Positions 1 to 6,775 of a stretch of DNA of 6,949 bases are shown here, piece by piece. How positions within the stretch are numbered: position 1 is the stretch's first letter; each line of letters begins with the position of its first letter. This stretch comes from Candidatus Binatia bacterium (GTDB lineage Bacteria > Desulfobacterota_B > Binatia > UBA9968), in contig JAICHC010000149.1 in assembly GCA_025922795.1 (NCBI GenBank), forward strand, positions 1-6,949. Reading direction: 5' to 3'. The notes below the pieces were generated by a model, which ran no database searches, was not told the origin of the DNA, and saw only the letters and a list, made by a program, of their open reading frames with translations. The position numbers and the translations under genes are program-made.

Positions 1-628
1 CATGATCCTTCGGAAATCCCGTGATGAAGACTCGTTTCGGCGGCATCAAGGGGGTCAGATTGAAGTCCGCTCTAGGATTGCTCGGATCGATTCGTTTTTG
101 ATCGAAGTCGTGCACCCGCCAATGCGAAAATCTATCCGCGCTGTCCGTCTTCAGCTTGGCGACGACAAAATCGCGGTGCTTAATAATTTCGTCCGGGGTG
201 TTATTCCCCTTGCCGTTGGTGGAATCGGTTTCCTTTAGATAAGAGACAATCTCTATCTCGAATTCGCGATCGTTGTTCTCCGCGATGTAGCGCACATTAG
301 ACCGAGCCGCTGAACAGTCGATCTTCACAGACAGGCCGCTAGTTTTCCGTTGGGCCTCTAAACAGTATTTCATCACATGGTAGGCGGTGACGAAGAGACC
401 GTCGGGCGACAGGAGAAAGCCCGAACCTAAGTTCAGCCGGCGCCAGGTATTGGCCCCGTCGCGGTACTCCAACAGAATTTTAAGGCTTCTCGACCGCGCA
501 TGGGTCCAGGAAAAAGCCACGTCTTTGGACGCAGAAAATTCTTCCGCGCTGGTGCTGAAGCGGCTTAATGCCGGTGCAGGCAGTAGAAACAGAAGAACTA
601 TGACAGTGAGGTAACGAAGCAATGACAC
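1..628 (-). CDS. Exported trypsin-like serine protease, partial (C-terminus beyond the left edge)
   Basis: This is read on the minus strand from GTG at 628, with no stop before the window edge, so 209 residues are visible. An in-frame TGA lies just upstream, which limits the start to this GTG or the nearby TTG at 622. No strong Shine-Dalgarno is seen. Residues 1-22 form a signal peptide with a hydrophobic run rich in Leu and Val ending near PAPALS, so export is expected. The block GSGFLLSPDGLFVTAYHV (residues 68-85) is the classic trypsin-2/HtrA pattern and puts the catalytic His at 84. HRDFVVAKL (151-159) supplies the likely catalytic Asp at 153, and ITGFPK (202-207) matches the family's V-G-[YF]-P strand. 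The nucleophile Ser (GNSGGP-type motif) would lie beyond the window. The His-Asp spacing of 69 residues is longer than in classical trypsins (45), because of a charged insert around 115-150. C89 and C105 could form a disulfide. Fold assignment is firm; substrate and downstream domains (PDZ or none) are unknown. Confidence 0.82.
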   Translation of the reverse strand, partial: MSLLRYLTVIVLLFLLPAPALSRFSTSAEEFSASKDVAFSWTHARSRSLKILLEYRDGANTWRRLNLGSGFLLSPDGLFVTAYHVMKYCLEAQRKTSGLSVKIDCSAARSNVRYIAENNDREFEIEIVSYLKETDSTNGKGNNTPDEIIKHRDFVVAKLKTDSADRFSHWRVHDFDQKRIDPSNPRADFNLTPLMPPKRVFITGFPKDH

Positions 629-941
629 GGTACAAATTTTTCATTGTTTACCCTGTATCGGAACAAAATGCAAAGTTTTTTTTGCAAGTGCCAAAAAAAA
701 AAGCGCTGGTGGTCGCCGAGTGAAGAAAAAAATGGACATTAAACGGCAAAAGTTCCGAGCATCGTTTCGCGCTCAAGGTGCACGAGGTCACTGACCGCGC
801 GCCTGTGGAGCGGCAGAAAGGAAAAAGTAGAAATCGAGGGTGTGAATTAAACCGCGCGCGGCTCGATAAAACTAACGCAACCGGAAGACAAAGAAGGGCA
901 GCTGCAAGCTGATAAACTTCAGGCGAGTCATGTGCTTGGTG
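629..941. other. Non-coding intergenic stretch with A/T tracts
   Basis: This 313-bp gap lies between the protease start and the 3' end of the small membrane-protein gene, both on the minus strand. It should hold the protease promoter. It contains a T8 run (676-683), an A10 run (693-702) and an A7 run (726-732), separated by GC-richer sequence. A perfect CCGCGCGCGG palindrome lies at 852-861. A weak minus-strand promoter-like pair, TTGCAT and TAAACA with a 17-bp spacer, lies just upstream of the protease start, but the -10 is poor and it is not called. No tRNA, rRNA or convincing small gene is visible. Confidence 0.6.
822..834 (+). repeat. Copy 1 of a 13-bp A-rich direct repeat
   Basis: AAAAAGTAGAAAT occurs here and again, identically and in the same orientation, at 1546-1558. 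The two copies flank the small membrane-protein gene. A shorter relative, AAAAAGTAAAT, overlaps the end of the MFS gene at 2979-2989. The sequence is low in complexity, so chance is a real alternative. Confidence 0.4.
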
Positions 942-1388
942 TCATGTCGTCTCACTGTGTTTCTCGCGCTTCGACGTTTCAAGAATCGTGGAAAGCTCGA
1001 AATGGCCGCGATCCGCCGAGAGTTTCTCCGAAGTGCGGCTCGCGAAGGCAGGCTGATGCACTCTTTGGCTTTCGGATGGACCCGACCGCACCCACAAGAC
1101 CAGCAGCAGGATGGCTCCGCTTGCCGTCAAAAGAGACCCCAGCGCTATCCAGGCCATGCCAAAGTTGAGCAGGACCGCACCCTCAAACAGGCCGATCCAA
1201 AAAAAGACAACGGCCAGGATCGCGAATTTGATCCCCATCCACGCCGACAGCCGCGCGTAATCCGTTTTGCCAAAGATTAAGCGCGACTCGGAATCAGACA
1301 TTACGGACGTGCCGTTCACCGCTCGCACCATGGCGCCGAGCCCGAGCATCAATGGTATCGACCAGAGAAGTAAAAGCATTATTTCCAT
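942..1388 (-). CDS. Small three-helix integral membrane protein, function unknown
   Basis: The gene encodes 148 residues from ATG at 1388, preceded by AAGGG about seven bases upstream; a second in-frame ATG is codon 4. The sequence shows a hydrophobic N-terminal helix (about 3-23), a short polar segment (25-48, with SESRLIFGKTDYARL), two further hydrophobic helices (about 50-67 and 74-98) and a hydrophilic, charged C-terminal tail (100-148) that is probably cytoplasmic after the WVRSG boundary. No catalytic or cofactor motif is evident, and I do not recognise the family. The coding call rests on the clean alternation of membrane and polar segments, the ribosome site, and a plausible promoter 40 bases upstream. 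The overlapping plus-strand frames show no such organisation. The tail is of low complexity and might not be conserved. The gene appears to stand alone, 313 bp from the protease gene on the same strand. Confidence 0.62.
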   Translation of the reverse strand: MEIMLLLLWSIPLMLGLGAMVRAVNGTSVMSDSESRLIFGKTDYARLSAWMGIKFAILAVVFFWIGLFEGAVLLNFGMAWIALGSLLTASGAILLLVLWVRSGPSESQRVHQPAFASRTSEKLSADRGHFELSTILETSKREKHSETT

Positions 1389-1427
1389 AAGGTACCCTTG
1401 TTAAAATCGACGCCCTCGTCAATTTTC

Positions 1428-1455
1428 GTTATATGACGCAGAATATATTACGCAA
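1428..1455 (-). promoter_or_regulatory. Putative sigma-70 promoter of the small membrane-protein gene
   Basis: Reading the minus strand, TTGCGT (1455-1450) is followed after 16 bases by TATAAC (1433-1428). The -10 matches consensus at 5 of 6 positions; the -35 matches at 3. Transcription would start near 1421, leaving a leader of about 30 bases before the ATG at 1388. Confidence 0.4.
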
Positions 1456-1545
1456 AGAATGTTCCACTCTCCGGCACCTTGATTTCACTCGGCAAACTGA
1501 TCTCGCCGCACGGCAGGGAGGGAAAAGCAGACAGATAAGAAATTA

Positions 1546-1558
1546 AAAAAGTAGAAAT
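1546..1558 (+). repeat. Copy 2 of a 13-bp A-rich direct repeat
   Basis: This AAAAAGTAGAAAT copy is identical to 822-834. It is followed at once by a related tract (AAAAAAAGTAAAAAA, about 1560-1574), making a degenerate tandem of A-runs punctuated by GTA. It lies about 70 bases upstream of the MFS gene and could act as an A-rich upstream element, though no clear promoter is visible beside it. Confidence 0.4.
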
Positions 1559-1624
1559 GAAAAAAAGTAAAAAACAGCCGGAACTTGGAAGCTGGCCTGG
1601 TTAGTCAGCTCCGCGCCGGGGGCG

Positions 1625-2980
1625 GTGAATGTTCAACCTAAATTGCCGGCTTTCGCTCCGTGGAGCAGCGTGCTATGCGATAGAAGTCCAAACACCCAGC
1701 GGGAATTTCCCTTGTTCAAAAAGTTATTCGGACTCTTCTACGGCTGGCGCATGGTGGGCGCAGCTTGTGCGCTCCGCGTGCTCGGTGCAGGACTTCATAG
1801 TTTTGGCTTCACGGTGTTCTTTCTTCCTCTCAGCCAAGATCTCAATCTGAATCGGACATCGACCTCTCTGGCCTTTTCACTGGCGCGCGCGGAAGGCGCC
1901 ATCGAAGGACCGATTGTCGGCCATTTGCTAGATCGCTACGGGCCCAAGCCGATCATGCTCGCGGCGGTCCTGCTGATGGGAGTCGGCTATCTGTTGTTAT
2001 CCCAGGTCGACAGTTACGTGATGTTTCTAATCGTCTATCTCGGTGTTATCTCGCTGGCTCACGCCGGTGGATTCATGCATGCACCGATGGTGCTGATCAA
2101 TACCTGGTTTATCCGTCACCGGGCGCGTGCGATCACGATCAGCAGCGCGGCGTTCGGAATGGGCGGGGTTCTCATCGCTCCGCTGCTGAGCATTATCGTC
2201 CAATCCTGGGGATGGCGCTGGGGCGCGGGCATTGCCGGGATCTTCTTCCTCGTGATCGGCATACCGTTGAGTTTAACCATCCGGCGCTCGCCGGAAAGCA
2301 TGGGGCTTCTGCCCGACGGTGATGAGCCCGAGCGCCCGGAATCTGGTTTTGACGGTGCAGCGCCGCATAGTAAAGCGGAAGTCGATGTCACGGTTGCCGA
2401 CGCACTGCGCTCGTTTGCGTTCTGGGGATCGGTGTTAGCGGCGGGTATTCGCAACGGGTCCTACCATGCGATCTCGGTTCATTTTGTGCCGTTGATGGTG
2501 TGGAAGGGGCTCAGCCAATCGGAGGCGGCCTTGTTGCTGAGCGCTTATGCCTTTCTCGGTATGACGGCGACGCTCATTCTGGGCTGGTTTGCCGACAAAG
2601 CGAACAAGCCGCGCCTGACGGCGGGTATCTTATTCGCCGCGGCTGCGGCGATGTTCCTGCCGATTTTCGGCAACTCGCTTTGGGCGTTGTGCCTGTTCAC
2701 GATTTTCTTTGCCGCCGTGGAGACGACTTTTCCGCTTGGCTGGGCCGTGGTCGGCGATTTGTTCGGCAGGAAGCACTATGCCAAGATTCGCGGCTACATG
2801 ACTTTATTTTACACCTGGGGAGGAGTCATTGGCCCGGTGATCGCCGGCGCGATCTTCGACCGTTGGGGGACTTACGAGCCGCTGTTGTGGTCGCTTATCG
2901 GCGTGTTTGTCGTCGCGGGGCTGTTCTTTGCAAGCCTCAACCAATCGTGGCAAAAAGCGATCGGAAGAATTCAAAATTAA
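1625..2980 (+). CDS. MFS transporter, oxalate:formate / monocarboxylate-type permease
   Basis: The longest reading is 451 residues from GTG at 1625, with a GGGGG tract just upstream. Residues 1-29 are polar and look unlike the family. An in-frame TTG at 1712 would give a more typical start directly before FKKLFGLFYGWRMV and a length of 422, so the start is uncertain. Twelve hydrophobic helices are readable, split by a polar central loop at about 220-258. Signature segments are FYGWR before helix 1, the motif-A loop G-H-L-L-D-R-Y-G (99-106) after helix 2, a degenerate second copy GWFADKANKPR (320-330) after helix 8, GDLFGRKHYAKIRGYM (377-391) and GPVIAGAIFDRWGTY (403-417). This pattern is usual for MFS_1 members annotated as oxalate/formate antiporter-like or MCT-like, which move small organic anions across the inner membrane. 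The actual substrate cannot be read. It ends 133 bases from the convergent BoxB-like gene, with no clear terminator between them. Confidence 0.9.
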   Translation: MNVQPKLPAFAPWSSVLCDRSPNTQREFPLFKKLFGLFYGWRMVGAACALRVLGAGLHSFGFTVFFLPLSQDLNLNRTSTSLAFSLARAEGAIEGPIVGHLLDRYGPKPIMLAAVLLMGVGYLLLSQVDSYVMFLIVYLGVISLAHAGGFMHAPMVLINTWFIRHRARAITISSAAFGMGGVLIAPLLSIIVQSWGWRWGAGIAGIFFLVIGIPLSLTIRRSPESMGLLPDGDEPERPESGFDGAAPHSKAEVDVTVADALRSFAFWGSVLAAGIRNGSYHAISVHFVPLMVWKGLSQSEAALLLSAYAFLGMTATLILGWFADKANKPRLTAGILFAAAAAMFLPIFGNSLWALCLFTIFFAAVETTFPLGWAVVGDLFGRKHYAKIRGYMTLFYTWGGVIGPVIAGAIFDRWGTYEPLLWSLIGVFVVAGLFFASLNQSWQKAIGRIQN

Positions 2981-3113
2981 AAAGTAAATCAACGCAGAAC
3001 GCGCCACTGGGTTTTACGATCGACGGGCTCATCATCAGCGGAATCGAATAGCACCGCCGACGCGGCGCAGGCCGGCTTGCCCGAGACGGCAAAGATTCAA
3101 TCCCGGAATCGCA

Positions 3114-4226
3114 TTAGGCAGCGGCTTCCACGCTCATCCAGTTGCCGGCCTTGAAGATCGGCGCGAGGATTCTTTGATCTTCGGCGCCGGGCAGCACTTT
3201 TTTCAGGTGCGCTTGGTATTCCGCTTCGGTCAGCGGATCACCCTCGACGCTATAGCGCTTGCCCGCATAATCGCCGATCTGGCGATTGAACTTCATGTCC
3301 GGCGCGCGCAGTTTGGGCCTGCCCTCGGGAATCAAACGGTTGAGCGAGTCGATGATCTCGCAGTCTTCGCTATAGTAGAGCAGTCGCGCTTCTTCGTTTA
3401 ACCGTTCGAGATCCTTGGGCGGTGCCTTGGCGCCGGCCTCGTCGAATCTGCCTTTGAAGCCCCAGCGGTAAAAGCGCGCCGCTGAGCCCGAACGATCTTT
3501 GCCGAAGAGGTCGTAGCCGGTCGAGAGCCACTTGTTCAAATATTTCTGCAGAACCTCGATCGGCACCTTGCCCGCCTTGATAATGCGCGATAGGCCGGTT
3601 TGCCCGGTAAATAGATGAAACGCTTCCTCCTTGAGCATCGGTCCCATGCTGCGCGACAACGGCGCAAAGCTCGAATGATGCAACATGGTCAGCTGATATT
3701 TGCCGTCGCGGTCGATAAAGCAAGTGTAAGTGACGAAATCGATAAAGTTGTCGACGTTTTGATTGAACGCGCCCAACAGCCGCGTGTTCTTGAATGCCCG
3801 CCGCTCGAGCAGCTTCTGCGCTTCCAACTTGCCCGATTCGCCGAAGTTGCTGATCAATACGTGGCACATCTGCAAGCCATGTCGCTGCTCCTCGCGCATC
3901 ACGCGCAGCAAACACCGGCGGTCGTAGTCGGTCGGCGCGGTGTCGATCAGCTTGCGCTGTTGTTCCGAAGAGCCGAACTCGGTATCGCCCTGATAAAAAA
4001 TCAAGTGCAGCAGCGCATCGCGCATCTCCTGGGTCGGGAGATCGAGGACTTTTTCAAATTTCTTGCGCCCTTTAAAATCGCCGAATTCAATATCGGGGCC
4101 GGTGCCGTTGTCGTAGATGGGCTCGAATTTATAATCTTTCACCAATGAAGCGTCAAATCCGATGTCTGCCTGCCACTTGTAAAATAGATCCTTCCATTCA
4201 TCGAAATTTGCAATTCGCTCGGCCAT
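3114..4226 (-). CDS. BoxB/PaaA-family ferritin-like di-iron protein (benzoyl-CoA 2,3-epoxidase subunit B-like)
   Basis: The protein is 370 residues from ATG at 4226, chosen because a perfect AGGAGG sits five bases upstream. The open frame continues 67 codons further, but that extension is Cys/Ala-rich, unlike the family, and crosses a predicted hairpin. The core resembles BoxB, the oxygenase component that epoxidises benzoyl-CoA, and more distantly PaaA of phenylacetyl-CoA epoxidase. Landmarks are YQGDTEFGSSEQQR (78-91), REEQRHGLQM (111-120), LLERRAFKNTRLLGAFNQ (139-156), FIDRDGKYQL (170-179) and LKEEAFHLFTGQTGLSRI (198-215). Likely di-iron ligands are E83, E113 and H116 (ExxH), D172, E201 and H204 (ExxH), assigned from family patterns by memory. 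It is shorter than BoxB, about 470 residues as recalled, mainly at the N-terminus. No reductase (BoxA), ring-opening enzyme (BoxC) or CoA ligase is nearby. Family membership is strong; the substrate, and even whether it acts on a CoA thioester, is unknown. Confidence 0.85.
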   Translation of the reverse strand: MAERIANFDEWKDLFYKWQADIGFDASLVKDYKFEPIYDNGTGPDIEFGDFKGRKKFEKVLDLPTQEMRDALLHLIFYQGDTEFGSSEQQRKLIDTAPTDYDRRCLLRVMREEQRHGLQMCHVLISNFGESGKLEAQKLLERRAFKNTRLLGAFNQNVDNFIDFVTYTCFIDRDGKYQLTMLHHSSFAPLSRSMGPMLKEEAFHLFTGQTGLSRIIKAGKVPIEVLQKYLNKWLSTGYDLFGKDRSGSAARFYRWGFKGRFDEAGAKAPPKDLERLNEEARLLYYSEDCEIIDSLNRLIPEGRPKLRAPDMKFNRQIGDYAGKRYSVEGDPLTEAEYQAHLKKVLPGAEDQRILAPIFKAGNWMSVEAAA

Positions 4227-4231
4227 AAAAT

Positions 4232-4237
4232 CCTCCT
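4232..4237 (-). promoter_or_regulatory. Ribosome binding site deciding the BoxB-like start
   Basis: On the minus strand AGGAGG is followed by ATTTT and then ATG at 4226. This consensus site with ideal spacing selects the 370-residue start over the upstream in-frame ATG at 4427. Confidence 0.85.
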
Positions 4238-4316
4238 CAATGCAGTGCTGCCGTGACGTAGTTGGCATTGGACAGCGCAAGGCGAATGCCAGCGCCGCCG
4301 CGAACGAACACTTAGG

Positions 4317-4374
4317 AAAAAGCCGGCAAGCGAGAGCGCAATTCCTACAGCTCGGAATAGCCGGGCCGGCTTTT
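4317..4374 (-). terminator. Inverted repeat, possible terminator after the gap-CBS operon
   Basis: AAAAGCCGGC (4318-4327) and GCCGGCTTTT (4365-4374) are perfect 10-bp complements separated by 37 bases. The loop holds a smaller 5-bp pair, ATTCC (4341-4345) with GGAAT (4354-4358). On the minus strand the right arm is followed by a five-T run, as in an intrinsic terminator. It sits about 105 bases after the CBS gene stop and 90 bases before the BoxB-like start. The long loop weakens the call; it could instead be a regulatory hairpin or a bidirectional site. Confidence 0.42.
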
Positions 4375-4477
4375 ACCAGAATTGCGAACCTGAGGTCGGC
4401 TGAAAGCGGATTTATTCCGGTGAACAAGACCGGGCCGCGCGTTTGATTTTAATGGTGGAGATTTAGGCGGGAGTCGA

Positions 4478-4867
4478 CTAAAGATCGTAGACGGGCGTGT
4501 GAATCGCGATATGCTCGCCACGGGCGATGGCACTGACGATATCGGCGCGGCTGATGATGCCGACCACGGCGTTGTCGCGCATCACCGGAACGCGTTTGAT
4601 CCGGTGCGTGGTCATGAGCTGAGCAATCTCTTCGACGGTGGCCTCTTCGCCGACGCTGATGATTTTCTTACTCATGATGGCTTTAACGTCTTTGCCTTTT
4701 TTGGCGACAATATCGGCTTCGGAAACCACGCCGACGATCTTGCCGTTCTTACCGGCCACCGGAGCGCCGCTGATTTGATTTTTGATCAGCGTCGTCGCGA
4801 GATTTTTGATCGTCATGTTTGGGCTGACGGTAATGATGTCGCGGGTCATGATGTCCTTGGCCTGCAT
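4478..4867 (-). CDS. Two-CBS-domain protein
   Basis: This 129-residue protein consists almost only of a Bateman module. CBS 1 spans about residues 7-57, beginning MTRDIITVSP and ending GVVSEADIV (46-54). CBS 2 spans about 64-116, beginning MSKKIISVGEEATV and ending GIISRADIV (103-111), with HRIKRVPV (88-95) as the usual strand before the second core. The family folds into a disc that binds adenine nucleotides such as AMP, ATP or S-adenosylmethionine. Stand-alone members act as sensors or partner regulators, or have no known role. No enzymatic or DNA-binding domain is attached. Its ATG at 4867 follows AGGAGG by eight bases, and that site overlaps the stop codon of the upstream GAPDH gene, so the two are almost certainly co-transcribed and perhaps translationally coupled. 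The short C-terminal tail (GEHIAIHTPVYDL) is not part of the CBS fold. Confidence 0.93.
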   Translation of the reverse strand: MQAKDIMTRDIITVSPNMTIKNLATTLIKNQISGAPVAGKNGKIVGVVSEADIVAKKGKDVKAIMSKKIISVGEEATVEEIAQLMTTHRIKRVPVMRDNAVVGIISRADIVSAIARGEHIAIHTPVYDL

Positions 4868-4875
4868 TGAGGTGC

Positions 4876-4879
4876 CCTC

Positions 4880-4881
<2 letters not shown>
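4876..4881 (-). promoter_or_regulatory. Ribosome binding site of the CBS gene, overlapping the gap stop codon
   Basis: AGGAGG on the minus strand shares its first two bases with the TAG stop of the GAPDH gene (4882-4880). Ribosomes finishing gap would cover this site, so reinitiation or coupled translation of the CBS protein is plausible. Confidence 0.8.
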
Positions 4882-6058
<1,177 letters not shown>

Positions 6059-6078
6059 CTATGTTAGGTACTTGGTTG

Positions 6079-6107
6079 CTGGCATGTGCTTTGCGGCTTT
6101 GTAAATT
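6079..6107 (+). promoter_or_regulatory. Weak putative promoter of the DoxX gene
   Basis: CTGGCA (6079-6084) and TAAATT (6102-6107) are spaced by 17 bases, each matching consensus at 4 of 6 positions. An alternative pairing is TTGCTG (6076-6081) with TTGTAA (6099-6104). In either case the -10 falls within the 12-bp palindrome at 6100-6111. Confidence 0.28.
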
Positions 6108-6111
6108 TACA
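6100..6111. promoter_or_regulatory. 12-bp palindrome, candidate operator upstream of the DoxX gene
   Basis: TGTAAATTTACA is a perfect inverted repeat ending 29 bases before the ATG at 6141. It overlaps the likely -10 region, a usual place for a dimeric repressor. One or two perfect 12-bp palindromes are expected by chance in a window this long, so position is the main support. Confidence 0.3.
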
Positions 6112-6140
6112 GTGAGCGTCGTAAAAATTGGGAAGGATTT

Positions 6141-6707
6141 ATGAGCACAGAACGAGTCATGATCGAGGAGCCGCGACTGGCGCAGCTCTTGTTTAGCGAT
6201 ACTCGGTTTGGCTGGGTGTGGCTGCCGTTGCGCCTTTATCTTGGCTACATGTGGTTCGAGGCCGGATGGCATAAGCTCGTCGACCCGAAATGGATGGGGA
6301 CAGGGGAGGCCCTGCTAAATTATTGGCAGCGCGGTCTCAAGATGACGCCCAAGCCGGCGATTGCCTTCGACTGGTATCGCGGTTTCATCGAATACCTGGT
6401 GACGATTGAAGCGCACACTTGGTTTTCCAAAATTATCATTTTTGGCGAGCTGCTAGTGGCTGTTGGCTTGATTCTCGGTGCGTTTGTTGGTGTAGCTGCT
6501 TTCTTCGGCGGCCTGATGAACTGGAGCTTCATCATGGCGGGATCGGCTTCGACCAACGGCTTCCTGTTCGCGATTGCAACCTGGCTCGTGTTGGCGTGGC
6601 GTAACGCCGGTTGGATCGGTCTGGACCGCTGGCTCCTGCCGGCGCTCGGAACGCCGTGGAAGCCCGGCCGTGTATTCGCTGCGAATCGCATCGCCAAAGC
6701 GACGTGA
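6141..6707 (+). CDS. DoxX/DoxD-like integral membrane protein
   Basis: The gene encodes 188 residues from ATG at 6141, with GGAAGG four bases upstream. Four hydrophobic helices are visible at about 24-44, 95-114, 115-134 and 139-155. The end of helix 1 reads YMWFEAGWHKLVDPKWMGTG (36-55), the typical DoxX/DoxD pattern of G-x-x-K-L followed by a D-P-x-W-[MV]-x-T-G-x-A-L segment. A long polar loop (56-94) separates helix 1 from helix 2, and the C-terminal part ends WIGLDRWLLPALGTPWKP (158-175). DoxD is a subunit of an archaeal thiosulfate:quinone oxidoreductase. Bacterial DoxX proteins are diverse and mostly uncharacterised, some being linked to redox stress, so this name states a family and not an activity. 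The partner DoxA is not visible. The next gene starts 68 bases downstream on the same strand, so the two are probably co-transcribed. Confidence 0.87.
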   Translation: MSTERVMIEEPRLAQLLFSDTRFGWVWLPLRLYLGYMWFEAGWHKLVDPKWMGTGEALLNYWQRGLKMTPKPAIAFDWYRGFIEYLVTIEAHTWFSKIIIFGELLVAVGLILGAFVGVAAFFGGLMNWSFIMAGSASTNGFLFAIATWLVLAWRNAGWIGLDRWLLPALGTPWKPGRVFAANRIAKAT

Positions 6708-6775
6708 ACGGCAATGAGCCGTGACTGTGGGCGAGGCTGACTTTCGCCCCTGGCGATTAAGGAAGGAGAAAGACC

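Noticed and set aside
2..238. Plus-strand open frame at the left edge
   Set aside because: It is antisense to the minus-strand protease, whose His and Asp motifs and signal peptide identify the real frame.
668..742. 24-codon plus-strand frame (starts MQSFFCKCQKKK)
   Set aside because: It arises from the homopolymer tracts in the likely protease promoter region, has no ribosome binding site and resembles nothing known.
852..861. CCGCGCGCGG palindrome
   Set aside because: A 10-bp palindrome of simple CG repeats is expected several times in a window of this length, and no regulatory context is visible.
1590..1610. AGCTG/CAGCT inverted repeat just before the MFS start
   Set aside because: It has only five base pairs with an 11-base loop, no T run and an uncertain start codon nearby. 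This is within chance.
3055..3092. CGCCG-ACG-CGGCG and TTGCC/GGCAA hairpins between the convergent MFS and BoxB-like genes
   Set aside because: Both stems are only five base pairs with no adjacent T run on either strand, so they are not supported as terminators.
4227..4427. 67-codon N-terminal extension of the BoxB-like frame
   Set aside because: It does not resemble the family and crosses the predicted hairpin. A perfect AGGAGG sits before the internal ATG at 4226.
4345..4533. Minus-strand frame in the CBS/BoxB-like gap
   Set aside because: It overlaps the 3' end of the CBS gene in another frame and has a random Ser/Pro/Arg composition.
6729..6749. GGGCGA/TCGCCC hairpin between the DoxX gene and the next gene
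   Set aside because: It has a six-base stem with a nine-base loop and no T run, too weak to call a terminator or attenuator.
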